A stretch of DNA of 64,000 bases from Tessaracoccus sp. (GCF_016714275.1 NZ_JADJNP010000008.1:1-64000), one strand, 5' to 3'; numbered from the stretch's first letter, positions 45,463 to 53,585 are shown. A program made the numbers and translations. The notes: generated by a model from the sequence alone, not told the origin.

Positions 45463-45806
45463 GCGCGCTCTCTGGGCCGGCGATCCAGGCGGTGCGCGAG
45501 CAGCTCGGGCTGACGGTCGAGTTGTTCGCGGCCGCGCTCGGCGTCCACAAGTCTTCGGTCTACCGGTGGGAGGCTGCGCGGCGTCGACGCCCACACCTGC
45601 GCCGGCAGGTCCGGCAAGTGTTGCAGGCGTTGATCGCGCGCGACGCCGCCGTGCTGCGTGACCTCGGTGCGCAGGTCCGTGCCGTGGTCGAGACCGACCC
45701 GATGGCCGGGATGCGGATCTTGCTCGGCGCAACGGCAGACCCGTCAGCCGTAGCACCGGTGCCGGCCGTTGCGCCCGCAGCGACTGACTCAGCCGCCGCC
45801 GTGTAG
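45459..45806 (+). CDS. XRE-family HTH regulator
   Basis: 115 residues. IQAVREQLGLTVELFAAALGVHKSSVYRWEAARRRRP is a clear helix-turn-helix of the Cro/C1 family (recognition helix around HKSSVYRWE). The C-terminal part is helical with a Pro/Ala tail and no protease or dimer domain seen in CI repressors. A candidate to bind the TCGC-N4-GCGA palindromes or the AT-rich repeats near 46.2 kb. Confidence 0.8.
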   Translation: MSALSGPAIQAVREQLGLTVELFAAALGVHKSSVYRWEAARRRRPHLRRQVRQVLQALIARDAAVLRDLGAQVRAVVETDPMAGMRILLGATADPSAVAPVPAVAPAATDSAAAV

Positions 45807-46100
45807 CGGTGCCGCCGGCAGAAATGGCGTCTTCTCGTGTTCGATCATGGCGGCGTGCAGCGTCGTCTGAAGCCGCTGCATAAACGCGGCGTAGCCTGCC
45901 TGGAAGCCCTCAGACCAGCCCGCCTCGGCCATCGGCCGGCCGCGGACGTGTCGCGATAGGACCGCGCGCAGGTACTGTGACCGCGTCAGCTCGTGACCGG
46001 CCTCGACCGAAAGCCGTGCACGGTCGAGTTCCATCGCCGTGCACATTTCCTCGTCGACCTTGACGGCCCAGATGCGAGAGGGATCGGAAGGCTCGGACAT
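45789..46100 (-). CDS. Ribbon-helix-helix-like regulator
   Basis: 103 residues. IWAVKVDEEMCTAMELDRARLSVEAGHELTRSQYLRAVLSRHV reads as a beta-strand followed by two helices, a CopG/Arc-like ribbon-helix-helix. The rest is helical. Leaderless ATG 6 bases after TACACT. It is divergent from the 46.4 kb gene across an AT-rich region with repeated CCGATAG, a typical autoregulated arrangement. Convergent overlap with the XRE gene. Confidence 0.6.
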   Translation of the reverse strand: MSEPSDPSRIWAVKVDEEMCTAMELDRARLSVEAGHELTRSQYLRAVLSRHVRGRPMAEAGWSEGFQAGYAAFMQRLQTTLHAAMIEHEKTPFLPAAPLHGGG

Positions 46101-46106
46101 GGCGCA

Positions 46107-46112
46107 AGTGTA
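46107..46112 (-). promoter_or_regulatory. Leaderless promoter -10 (TACACT)
   Basis: TACACT on the minus strand 6 bases before ATG of the ribbon-helix-helix-like gene. Confidence 0.55.
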
Positions 46113-46160
46113 AATCGAGCTTTAACCGCGGTCCAGGGGTCAGGCGGGGGATTGGCGGGT

Positions 46161-46319
46161 CCGATAGGCGCCGCCGGGAATCGGATAACTATCGGAAATT
46201 ATTGGAATGGCGCGAGGCCCCGGTTTTGTACTGTCCCGTACGAAATCAGCCAGGCGGCCCGGAAAATGGCCCGGGATCGGACACCGACGGCCGATTTTGA
46301 CTCGGAAATTATCCGATAG
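46161..46319. promoter_or_regulatory. AT-rich region with inverted and direct repeats
   Basis: CCGATAG at 46161 and 46313 and its complement CTATCGG at 46189; ATCGGATAA (46180) facing TTATCCGAT (46309); TCGGAAATTAT repeated at 46192 and 46302. A further TTTATAACTTTTAAG stretch lies at 46330. The 330 bases between the two genes hold no gene. It is either an operator cluster or an origin-like locus. Confidence 0.6.
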
Positions 46320-46430
46320 ATTTCAGGTATTTATAACTTTTAAGCAACACCGGACTTGCATCGGAAAAGGCGCGGCCCCATGATGGTTTTCGACCCGGCA
46401 TTCTCACCCCGGGCGACTTGGAGAGACCCC

Positions 46431-48482
46431 ATGACGACCGCCGCCGCTTCCGACTACACCCCCGGCCTCGACCTCGCCGACCTCGACCTCGCCGAGCCCA
46501 CCCCCGCGGAGCGCGCCGCGCGCCTCGCCGCCGCCGGCCTCGACGCGGACCCCGCCGCGGGTACCGTGACGTTCGTCCGGGCGCCCCGCCCGGTCACCCC
46601 GCCGCCGGTGCGTCCGGCCCCGGCCCCCGCGCCGGCCCCGACGCTGGCCGTCGACCCCATGGGCGCCGCCGGCGCCGTGGGCCTGGTGGCATTCCTGGCG
46701 GCCCTGCTGGGCTGGATCCGGGGGCGCGGCGCGGTGGGGCTGATCCCCGCGTCCGCCGTGCCCGCTGCGCCGCCCGTCGCCGCCCCGGCCGTCAAGGCGC
46801 CTGCCCCGGCCCCCGTCGTCGAGGCGCCGCTGGTGGCCCCGGCCGCCGCTGCCGGTGTCCGGTTGGTGCCGCACCCGCGTGGCCTCGGTGTCGAGACGCC
46901 GTTCCTGCGGGGGCCGCGCGGGTACGAGGAGCGCGACGCGCTCAAGGCGGTCGGCGCGGCGTGGTGCCGTCCGCACAGCAGCGCGCGCCCCGAGAAGGGC
47001 GAAGCGGGCGTGTGGGCCTTCCCCGTCGAGACGCTGCCCCGGGTGCGCGCCATCCTGCAACGGTACCGCGGCACCGACGGCGGGCCCGCGCCGACCGTCG
47101 CTGCCCCGGCGACCGTCGCCCCCGTCGCCCCCGTCGCCCCGGCCGCGACCCCGGCGACCGAGGACGCCCCGACGCTGCCGACCGGCCTCGAGTTCCTGTC
47201 CGGCGTCGTCGCCGAGGGTGCCGCGCTCGCCGCACAGGCGAACACCGTCCGCGGCGGTGTCAGCCGCGCCGACGTCAACCCGGTCGCCGGGTTCAACAAC
47301 GGCGCGGGCGCCGCCGCCTCGTTCGCCACGGCGGCGTCCGCGGCGACCTTCCAGCCCAACGGCCGGCAGACCCCCGCGACCCCGGTCACGCCGTCGACGA
47401 CGATCCCGGCGGGTGCCAGCACGTTCACCCGGCCGCTCGCGGCCGATGTCCCCGAGCCGCTCGCCGCCGGCATCCGCGCCGCCCGTGAGCGCGGCCGCCG
47501 CGCCACCGAGACCGAAGCCCAGCGCGCGATGCGCCTGGCCTGGGAGGAATCGCGCAAGGCGCGCTCGGCGCTCGACGCCGCGATCACCGTCGCGCTCCAG
47601 ACCACCGACGGCGAGTACCCGCACGGTTGCCTCACGGGCTGGGGTGACTTCGGCGTGACCGCGTGGTCGCGGCTGCACGCCGTCGCCGAGGCCGCCGGCG
47701 TCCGGTCGCCCGAGCCGCGGTCGCGGCGCGCACTGGCCAGCGAGGCGGTCGCCAAGGCCGCCACGGCGCACGGGTGCAAGGTGAAGGTGGTCGTCCGCGG
47801 CAGCAAGTGGACCGTCTACCGCACCGCGGGCGCGGATCAGGTCGGCGCGTCGGTCGGCGCCGCCGAGGCGATCGCGACGCTCGTCGGACACGACCTGCGG
47901 CTGACCGGCGACGTCGCGCTGTGCGCCGCCATCCGGACGATCTGGCAAGAGCTGCGCGCCGCCGAGACCCTGGACAGCACGGCGATCTCGGCCTGGCTGT
48001 CGGGCCTGCTGGACTCGTGGCGCGCCGTCGCGACGGTGTACGGCCGTGGCTGGCTGGCCCCGGGCGCGCCGACCGAGCAGTGGCGCCGGCTCGCGACCGA
48101 GCTGAACGCCGCGGGCTTCCCGGTGCCGTCGCGCCCGGCCGGCATCGGCAGCCGCGAGGACATCGCGGACGACCTGCAGCGCGGGCTGCGCACCGAGGTC
48201 GGCAACCTGATCAGCGCGATCGAGCGGCAGCGCGCCGAAGCCAAGGCCCGCGGCGAGGAAGCGCGCGCGGCCGGCAAGACCGACGTGGCAACCGACCTGG
48301 GTGACCGCGGCGTCGTCACGGCGACCGCCGAGATCGCCGCGGTGACCGACAAGATCGCGATGTACGAGTGCATCACGGGTCCGATGCCGGCCGAGCGCGC
48401 GCGCCTCACGGCCCTCAAGACCGAGCTGGCGGGGCTGCTGTCGGACACGACCCTCCGCGGCATGGTCCTCGAGCTGGACTGA
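46431..48482 (+). CDS. Large membrane-anchored protein, DUF5710-like domain
   Basis: 683 residues. Start is the ATG 8 bases after GGAGAG; an extended reading of 25 residues upstream lacks a ribosome-binding site. Pro/Ala-rich N-terminus with a transmembrane helix near 77-97 (AAGAVGLVAFLAALLGWI), a domain GYEERDALKAVGAAWCRPHSS...GVWAFPVETLPRVRAIL resembling DUF5710 (K-x-x-G-A-x-W), a long linker, then a helical C-terminal half with RQRAEAKARGEEARAAGK. Possibly a membrane-tethered nucleoid or partition-type factor; function unknown. Confidence 0.75.
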   Translation: MTTAAASDYTPGLDLADLDLAEPTPAERAARLAAAGLDADPAAGTVTFVRAPRPVTPPPVRPAPAPAPAPTLAVDPMGAAGAVGLVAFLAALLGWIRGRGAVGLIPASAVPAAPPVAAPAVKAPAPAPVVEAPLVAPAAAAGVRLVPHPRGLGVETPFLRGPRGYEERDALKAVGAAWCRPHSSARPEKGEAGVWAFPVETLPRVRAILQRYRGTDGGPAPTVAAPATVAPVAPVAPAATPATEDAPTLPTGLEFLSGVVAEGAALAAQANTVRGGVSRADVNPVAGFNNGAGAAASFATAASAATFQPNGRQTPATPVTPSTTIPAGASTFTRPLAADVPEPLAAGIRAARERGRRATETEAQRAMRLAWEESRKARSALDAAITVALQTTDGEYPHGCLTGWGDFGVTAWSRLHAVAEAAGVRSPEPRSRRALASEAVAKAATAHGCKVKVVVRGSKWTVYRTAGADQVGASVGAAEAIATLVGHDLRLTGDVALCAAIRTIWQELRAAETLDSTAISAWLSGLLDSWRAVATVYGRGWLAPGAPTEQWRRLATELNAAGFPVPSRPAGIGSREDIADDLQRGLRTEVGNLISAIERQRAEAKARGEEARAAGKTDVATDLGDRGVVTATAEIAAVTDKIAMYECITGPMPAERARLTALKTELAGLLSDTTLRGMVLELD

Positions 48483-48510
48483 CCCGGCGGTCGTCGGACG
48501 CCAGGTGAGC

Positions 48511-48524
48511 GCACCCTCGGGTGC
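48511..48524 (+). terminator. Hairpin in the 48.5 kb gap
   Basis: GCACC-CTCG-GGTGC shortly after the stop of the large gene; no T tract. The remainder of the 95-base gap shows nothing. Confidence 0.35.
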
Positions 48525-48577
48525 GGGCGCCGATCGTCTGCCGCGACTGCTGATATCCCCGACCCCGGAGACCGCTG

Positions 48578-48856
48578 ATGCCCACCCCCACGAACACCCG
48601 CGACGCGCAGCGCCTCGCGTTCGAGGCCCACCTGTCGACCTGCACCGCGTGCCGGATCGACATCACGCTCGGGACGGTCACGCCGGCGCCGTGCGCCGAC
48701 GGCGCGCGCCTGCTGATGTCCTACGTGCGCCACGCCGTCAGCCACGCCGCGGTCGCGCGGCGGGCCGAGGCCACGGCGCCGGCCGCCGCCCGCCGCGCGG
48801 CCACCACCACCGAGGCGCTCCGGCAGTACGTCGACGCGCAGGAGCGCGCGTCGTGA
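48578..48856 (+). CDS. Small zf-HC2-like protein
   Basis: 92 residues. LAFEAHLSTCTACRIDI has the H-x3-C-x2-C pattern of anti-sigma zinc (zf-HC2) domains, followed by an Ala-rich helix. No membrane helix follows, unlike most anti-sigma factors. GTGA overlap couples it to the ComM-like gene, so it could be a small partner of that ATPase. Tentative. Confidence 0.55.
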   Translation: MPTPTNTRDAQRLAFEAHLSTCTACRIDITLGTVTPAPCADGARLLMSYVRHAVSHAAVARRAEATAPAAARRAATTTEALRQYVDAQERAS

Positions 48857-50253
48857 CCGCGCCGCAGCAACCCGCGCCCGTCGCGACTGCCGTGTTGCGC
48901 GGCGTCACGGCCGAGCTGGTCCACGTCGCCATGACGTCGACGACGTCGGCGACGCGCCGCGACGGCTTGTCGGTGCGCGCGCGGGAGACGTCGGTCCGTG
49001 TCCAGGCGGCGCTCGCCGCGAGCGGATACACCACGGCAGGGCTACGCATGCCGGCAACGGCGGCGGACGCAGCGGCCACCACGGTCGGCACCGACCTGGC
49101 GCTCGCGATCAGCGCGCTCGTTGGTGATGGCGTCATCCACCCGGCCGACGTCGCCGGCGTCGCGTTCTACGGCGATCTGGGCTTCGACGGGTCGATCCGC
49201 GCGACGCGTGGCGTCCTGGCGGCCGTCGAGGTGGCCGCCGCCGCCGGGCTGCGGGCCATCGTCATCCCGACCACGTCACAGGGTGAGGCCGCTGACCTCG
49301 TGCCCGACATCGTCATCTACGTCGCGTCGCACCTCGACGACGTCGTCGCGGCGTACACCGAGGCGGAAGGGACGCTGGGGCAGGCGTGGGTGCCCGTGGC
49401 GCAGCCTGCGCCTGAGTTTGACCTGGCCGACGTCCGTGGGCTGCCCGGCCCGCGGTGGGCGCTCGAGGTCGCCGCTGCAGGCGGTCATGACCTGGCGCTC
49501 GTCGGTCCGCCCGGGATCGGCAAGACGATGTTGGCGCGGCGGTTGCCGTCGATCCTGCCGCCGATGACCACGCCCGAGGTGGCCGACGCGACGCGGACCT
49601 ACTCGGCGGTTGGCTCCGTCGGTGCGCGCGTCGAGCATCGCCCATTCCGGGCGCCGCACCACACCGTGTCGCTGGCCGCGCTGCGCGGCGTCCCGGACGG
49701 TCGGCCTGGCGAGGTCGCGCTCGCGACGCACGGCGTGCTGATGCTCGATGAGGTGACCGAATTCCGCGGCGACGCGGTCGCCGCCGCGTTCATGCACCGG
49801 ACGACGGCGCAGATCGTCGTCGCGGCGAACCCGTGCCCGTGCGGGTGGTTCGGCGCCGCCGTCCGTGAGTGCAGTTGCCCGGCCGCGTCGCGGCAGCGTC
49901 ACACGCAGCGCCTGGCGCCGATCGCCGACCGCTGCGACATCGTCGTCGCCGTGCCGTCCGTCTCGCTCAGCGACCTCCGCGATGCACCGCGGGGTGAGTC
50001 GTCCGCGACCGTCCAGGCGCGTGTCGTCGCGGCGCGCGCGATCCAGGCCGCGCGTGGGCAGCTCAACGCGACCCTGCCCGAGGCCGCGCTCCGGTTGGCC
50101 TGCCCGGGACACGACGCCGTGCCGACGCGTACCCTGCGCGTCGCGCGGACCATCGCCGACCTCCAGGGCGCTGACGCCGTGACGGCGGACCACGTCACGC
50201 GGGCGGCGGCGCTAACGTCGGGTGCCGCAGCGCTGGCGGAGGCTGCGTCGTGA
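48853..50253 (+). CDS. ComM/YifB-like AAA+ ATPase
   Basis: 466 residues. N-terminal S5/Lon-like domain with VGTDLALAISAL, FYGDLGFDGSIRATRGVLAAVEVA and EAADLVPDIVIYVASHL; Mg-chelatase AAA+ domain with LVGPPGIGKTML (Walker A, about 217), RPFRAPHHTVS, GVLMLDEVTEF (Walker B, about 297) and AANPCPCGWFG. C-terminal helices complete the ComM architecture; the length is only slightly shorter than ComM (about 500). ComM is a hexameric helicase that aids branch migration of incoming DNA in natural transformation. On a mobile element it may serve recombination or replication. Confidence 0.9.
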   Translation: MTAPQQPAPVATAVLRGVTAELVHVAMTSTTSATRRDGLSVRARETSVRVQAALAASGYTTAGLRMPATAADAAATTVGTDLALAISALVGDGVIHPADVAGVAFYGDLGFDGSIRATRGVLAAVEVAAAAGLRAIVIPTTSQGEAADLVPDIVIYVASHLDDVVAAYTEAEGTLGQAWVPVAQPAPEFDLADVRGLPGPRWALEVAAAGGHDLALVGPPGIGKTMLARRLPSILPPMTTPEVADATRTYSAVGSVGARVEHRPFRAPHHTVSLAALRGVPDGRPGEVALATHGVLMLDEVTEFRGDAVAAAFMHRTTAQIVVAANPCPCGWFGAAVRECSCPAASRQRHTQRLAPIADRCDIVVAVPSVSLSDLRDAPRGESSATVQARVVAARAIQAARGQLNATLPEAALRLACPGHDAVPTRTLRVARTIADLQGADAVTADHVTRAAALTSGAAALAEAAS

Positions 50254-50543
50254 TCACCCTCACCGCTGCCGCCGTCCGCGTCCTGCGCGAAGCCGTCACC
50301 CGCGGCGCCTACGGTCACAGCTCGGGGCTGTTCCGTCCGACGACCGCCGGCAAGCGCGGCCCCGGCAAGTGGCGCCGCGCTGGCGGCCGCGACGCCAAGG
50401 CTATCACGCAGCTCGAGGCGGCCGGGCTCGTCACCGTGACGCGGCAGACCCAGCACGAGTACGCGTTCCGCGGCACCGAGTACGTGTGCCGCCCGACGGA
50501 GGCCGCGGCCGCGGCGCTCGCGGCGCTGGAGCCAACACCATGA
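50250..50543 (+). CDS. Winged-helix-like protein
   Basis: 97 residues. LTAAAVRVLREAVTRGAYGHSSGLF...RDAKAITQLEAAGLVTVTRQTQHEYAFRGTEYVCRPT fits helix, helix, wing of a small winged helix. GTGA overlap with the ComM-like gene. Perhaps a DNA-binding partner. Confidence 0.65.
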   Translation: MITLTAAAVRVLREAVTRGAYGHSSGLFRPTTAGKRGPGKWRRAGGRDAKAITQLEAAGLVTVTRQTQHEYAFRGTEYVCRPTEAAAAALAALEPTP

Positions 50544-50800
50544 TCACGCAGATCGAGACGGCCCCGGGGCCGTATGGCCTCGACATCAAGCGGTGCTACA
50601 TCCCGGTCACCGTGCACGCCGTCTGTCCGCAATGCGGCGCCACCGCGGCGCGCGACCTCGGCACCAACTACCTGAGCTACCCACTGATCGGCGCGCCGGA
50701 GCGCGTGACCTTCACGCACGCCGTCGCGAGCTTCGAGGAGCCCGATCACGAATGGATCGAGCACATCCTGTTGACGCTCACCGTCGGAGCCGCGCCATGA
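50540..50800 (+). CDS. Small protein with CxxC
   Basis: 86 residues (MITQIETAPGPYGLDIKRCY...). AVCPQCGATAARDLG is a CPxCG knuckle; the pattern DLG...YLSYP..G.PE.V.F recalls small phage zinc proteins in which the second half is a beta-sheet. ATGA coupled on both sides. Confidence 0.65.
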   Translation: MITQIETAPGPYGLDIKRCYIPVTVHAVCPQCGATAARDLGTNYLSYPLIGAPERVTFTHAVASFEEPDHEWIEHILLTLTVGAAP

Positions 50801-51132
50801 CCAAGGTCACCAAGTTCGACAACTACGACGCCGCGACCGTACTCCACTTCCTGGTGAAGTACGACCACGTCGCCCGCCGACCGTGCTACCCGGCCTTCGC
50901 CTGGCGCGTCCTCAGCTCGCGCTTCCGCCGCCTCGCCACGGCACACGACGACAACGCCGTGCTGGCGGCCGTCGCCGACGACTGCTGGCAGCGTGCCGAG
51001 CTGGCCGAGTGGCGGGATCCCCAACGCCGGCGCTGGACGTGGGGCTTCGCGCCGTTGGCCGTCACCGCCGTCGTCGTCGCGGTGCCGCAGCCGACCGCGC
51101 TGGCGACGTCGGATCACACCCCCTTCAACTGA
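50797..51132 (+). CDS. Hypothetical protein
   Basis: 111 residues (MTKVTKFDNYDAATVLHFLV...). Helical N-terminal two-thirds with RRPCYPAFAWRVLSSRFRRLAT, then a hydrophobic stretch (GFAPLAVTAVVVAVPQPTAL) that may associate with membrane. Unknown. Confidence 0.6.
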   Translation: MTKVTKFDNYDAATVLHFLVKYDHVARRPCYPAFAWRVLSSRFRRLATAHDDNAVLAAVADDCWQRAELAEWRDPQRRRWTWGFAPLAVTAVVVAVPQPTALATSDHTPFN

Positions 51133-51143
51133 CCGGAGCCGTC

Positions 51144-51272
51144 ATGATCGATCCTCGCGCACGCCGGCGCGTCCGGTGGCTGGCCGTCCTCAGCACGCTC
51201 GCGCTCGCCTTCGTTGGCATCCCCCATGCCGTCGGCGCGGTGATCGGATTCACCCTCATCTGGAGAGACTGA
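51144..51272 (+). CDS. Single-pass membrane micropeptide
   Basis: 42 residues: basic start (MIDPRARRRVRW) and one hydrophobic segment of about 25 residues (LAVLSTLALAFVGIPHAVGAVIGFTLI). CCGGAG precedes the ATG. Such micropeptides often modulate a membrane protein. Confidence 0.6.
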   Translation: MIDPRARRRVRWLAVLSTLALAFVGIPHAVGAVIGFTLIWRD

Positions 51273-51273
51273 T

Positions 51274-52164
51274 ATGTCCACGCAGCTATCGTCCAAGACC
51301 CAGCGTCGGTACGCGGCCACGACGACCAAGCTCGCACCGATCGCGCAGACGCTCGGCGGCTGGATCGCGGACTGGTGTCGGTCGGTCGGCGGCGTCGCGT
51401 CGCTGTTCGGACCGACGCAACCGTTCCCGTACGGCCTGGCCACGAAGTTCGGCGCGGCGACCGTCGAGGCGCCGCAGATCGTCGCGGCGCTCGGCATCAT
51501 CGAGATCGTCGTCCGCTTCACCGACGTCGCTTGCGGGTTGCCGGCGTTGCCGGGTTGGCGACCGCGGACGCGGACGTGGGTCTACGCGACGGTACCCGGG
51601 ACCGACGCACAGACAGCCTTCCAGACGTTCCTTGGCCACATGCGGATGCTGTTCCTGTGGCACTGTCCGGAATGCGGACAGCCCCAGGAGGCGACAGCCG
51701 ATGGGACGGTCTGCGCGCACACGGTCAGCTACAGGCGGCACTCGGACTCTGTCCGCGCGTGCCGCGGGTCGGGGCAACCGGTGATGGTGACGCGGTTGGC
51801 GCTATCGGCGTCGGGCCGTGCGCCTAGCGCGACGCAGGCACCGGCGACGGCGGTTGCCGTCGGCATGCTGCCCCAACCGGCGACCGGCGCGTCACGGCGG
51901 ACGGACGTCAGCTTCCACGCCGAGGGCAACCACCCCGCGGTCAAGGCCACCATCACCGCGTTCCGCGACGACGCCGGAACGCCGACGATCGTGGTCAACG
52001 GTGACTGCGCGGTCCACGCGGCGCCGTGGCCCACCGCGACGCGCGGCGCGGCTGCACGCCAGGAAATCGCCGACGTCCTGGTGATGGCCGGCGTCAAGCC
52101 GGACGAGCGGTTCGTCTACGCCGACATCATCATGGCGCGGCTCGACAAGGTCACGGCGCGCTGA
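51274..52164 (+). CDS. Zinc-ribbon protein of unknown function
   Basis: 296 residues. A helical, partly hydrophobic first half (QIVAALGIIEIVVRFTDVAC), WHCPECGQPQEATADGTVCAHTVSYRRHSDSVRACRGSGQP which is a zinc-ribbon with a trailing Cys pair, and a C-terminal helical domain (AARQEIADVLVMAGVKPDERFVYADII). No catalytic motif. GAGAGA ribosome-binding site. Unknown. Confidence 0.65.
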   Translation: MSTQLSSKTQRRYAATTTKLAPIAQTLGGWIADWCRSVGGVASLFGPTQPFPYGLATKFGAATVEAPQIVAALGIIEIVVRFTDVACGLPALPGWRPRTRTWVYATVPGTDAQTAFQTFLGHMRMLFLWHCPECGQPQEATADGTVCAHTVSYRRHSDSVRACRGSGQPVMVTRLALSASGRAPSATQAPATAVAVGMLPQPATGASRRTDVSFHAEGNHPAVKATITAFRDDAGTPTIVVNGDCAVHAAPWPTATRGAAARQEIADVLVMAGVKPDERFVYADIIMARLDKVTAR

Positions 52165-52188
52165 TCGCGCGCAGGCAAGGAGCTAGCG

Positions 52189-52686
52189 ATGACACGTAAA
52201 CCGGCGGTCACGATCACCGATTCGCTCGACGACAAGCGAGCCGAGGTCACCGGCTTGACCAAACGAGTCGACACGGTGCGTGCAGCGCTCGGCGACGCCG
52301 AGTCCTGCGAGACGGACGCCGACTTCCGAGCCAACCTCGTGGCTGCATATGATGAGGCGCAGGCGTTGAGTCTCGTTTACACGCCACGTAAGCTGTGCGG
52401 CCGGCGGCTTAACATGAACACCGCAGGCTGTAACGCGTTGTTCCTGCTGCATCAGGCCGCAGGCCTTCCGATCGATGCGTACACCACGCGGCGTGGTGTC
52501 CGTATCGTACACGACCGTGTACCGTACTACGCGACTGCACGCCAGGTCGTCGCGTGGGCGCGTGCGTTACGGGGGCTGCCCATCTACGATCTGCCTACTG
52601 CGCCGTTGATCTGCGCCGACTTTGTGGCGCTGCGGGATGTGTGGGTCGGCTTCCTCATGCGCTGTGAAGGTTACGATGCCGCCTAG
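52189..52686 (+). CDS. Hypothetical protein
   Basis: 165 residues (MTRKPAVTITDSLDDKRAEV...). N-terminal coiled coil (LTKRVDTVRAALGDAESCETDADFR), then a mixed domain with four cysteines (RKLCGRRLNMNTAGCN). AAGGAG ribosome-binding site 5 bases upstream. Codons are less GC-biased than neighbours. Unknown. Confidence 0.65.
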   Translation: MTRKPAVTITDSLDDKRAEVTGLTKRVDTVRAALGDAESCETDADFRANLVAAYDEAQALSLVYTPRKLCGRRLNMNTAGCNALFLLHQAAGLPIDAYTTRRGVRIVHDRVPYYATARQVVAWARALRGLPIYDLPTAPLICADFVALRDVWVGFLMRCEGYDAA

Positions 52687-53074
52687 CCGACATCGTACGC
52701 GTGTGGGGTTCGTCCCCGAGGCGGCCCAGAGCGGCGGCGACAACCCGCGCAGCCGGGAATTCAACGCCGCGATCGAACAGGTCGTCGTCGGACTTGGCGG
52801 TCAGCTCAAGGTGCGGTACATGGCGCTGGGTTACCACACCACGAATCTCGTGATCGAGACACGCTATGGGCGCCTCGACGTCCACGCCGACGGGAACACG
52901 GTCAACTGTCGCTTCCATGAGCCTGATCGGACGACGCTCGGCGTCAACGACTACGGCGTCAACACCGGCAAGTGGCACCACCACTACTTCGGCTGGCTGC
53001 TCGACGCGGCCGTTGCCAATTTCACCCGCCGCTTGACGGCGATCCTGCCTACGGAGGAACCGACCGATGCCTGA
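52676..53074 (+). CDS. Hypothetical alpha/beta protein
   Basis: 132 residues. EFNAAIEQVVVGLGGQLKVRYMALGYHTTNLVIETRYGRLDVHADGNTVNCRF shows a helix followed by strands, and GVNTGKWHHHYFGW a His-rich turn. The fold could be a small dsRBD- or cystatin-like one. Overlaps both neighbours. Unknown. Confidence 0.65.
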   Translation: MPPSRHRTRVGFVPEAAQSGGDNPRSREFNAAIEQVVVGLGGQLKVRYMALGYHTTNLVIETRYGRLDVHADGNTVNCRFHEPDRTTLGVNDYGVNTGKWHHHYFGWLLDAAVANFTRRLTAILPTEEPTDA

Positions 53075-53303
53075 AACCCTAAGCCAGATCCGCGCACGGC
53101 AGTATGCCGAGTCCACCGCGCTGATGGACCGTCACAAGGCCGAAATCGACGCGGCGTTCGCGACGATCGTCGGACCCATGCTCACGGCGATCGCGGATCT
53201 CGATGACCGCAGCCGTGAGGCGTTCTTGCGGACGATCACCCAGCGGTGGTGCATCGAATGCGGCGGTGAACGCAGCGGCGGCCGCTGCCGGGTGTGCGAG
53301 TAA
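53067..53303 (+). CDS. Small zinc-ribbon protein
   Basis: 78 residues. A helical body (MDRHKAEIDAAFATIVGPML...) and a C-terminal WCIECGGERSGGRCRVCE, two CxxC pairs making a full zinc ribbon at the very end. Last gene before the operator at 53337. Confidence 0.65.
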   Translation: MPETLSQIRARQYAESTALMDRHKAEIDAAFATIVGPMLTAIADLDDRSREAFLRTITQRWCIECGGERSGGRCRVCE

Positions 53304-53336
53304 CGTGTCGAGCGCCAACTAACTGGACATCGGTCG

Positions 53337-53348
53337 TCGCGTATGCGA
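53337..53348. promoter_or_regulatory. Palindromic operator TCGC-GTAT-GCGA
   Basis: Same 12 bases as at 29223. TATGCG within it may be the -10; AAAGGA ribosome-binding site and ATG follow. Confidence 0.65.
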
Positions 53349-53363
53349 AAAGGAACCTAGACC

Positions 53364-53585
53364 ATGACAAAACCTGAGCCCGTCTGTCGCTGCGGCTGGG
53401 ACGGCGTGGGAGACCATCCCTGCCACTACGGCGGGGGGCCCCCGGCAGGCAGGCGGGGGACGTGTTTGGGGGGGGGCCGCCGGCGGCCCCCGGGGGGGGG
53501 GGGGGGAGCGGGGCCCCCGGGACCGTCGCGTGTGATGACCATTGGGCGCAGACGCAGGGTGACCGCCAGTGACAGAGCTCGGTGA
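53364..53585 (+). CDS. Zinc-type small protein, sequence probably corrupted
   Basis: 73 residues as read. The start MTKPEPVCRCGWDGVGDHPCHYGG is well formed and looks like a small C-x-CGW...G.HPCH zinc protein. The middle passes through G runs of 9 and 15 and becomes meaningless. In another frame the final bases read CDDHWAQTQGDRQ and stop, the kind of ending expected for this protein. An indel or assembly artefact in 53430-53520 probably shifts the frame. Confidence 0.55.
   Translation: MTKPEPVCRCGWDGVGDHPCHYGGGPPAGRRGTCLGGGRRRPPGGGGGAGPPGPSRVMTIGRRRRVTASDRAR

Noticed and set aside
46404..47948. A 514-residue Arg/Gly-rich frame opposite the 683-residue gene
   Set aside because: Its composition is what the antisense of Ala/Pro/Val-rich GC-rich coding gives. 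It has no ribosome-binding site or promoter, and the plus-strand frame has a start, motifs and third-codon GC bias.
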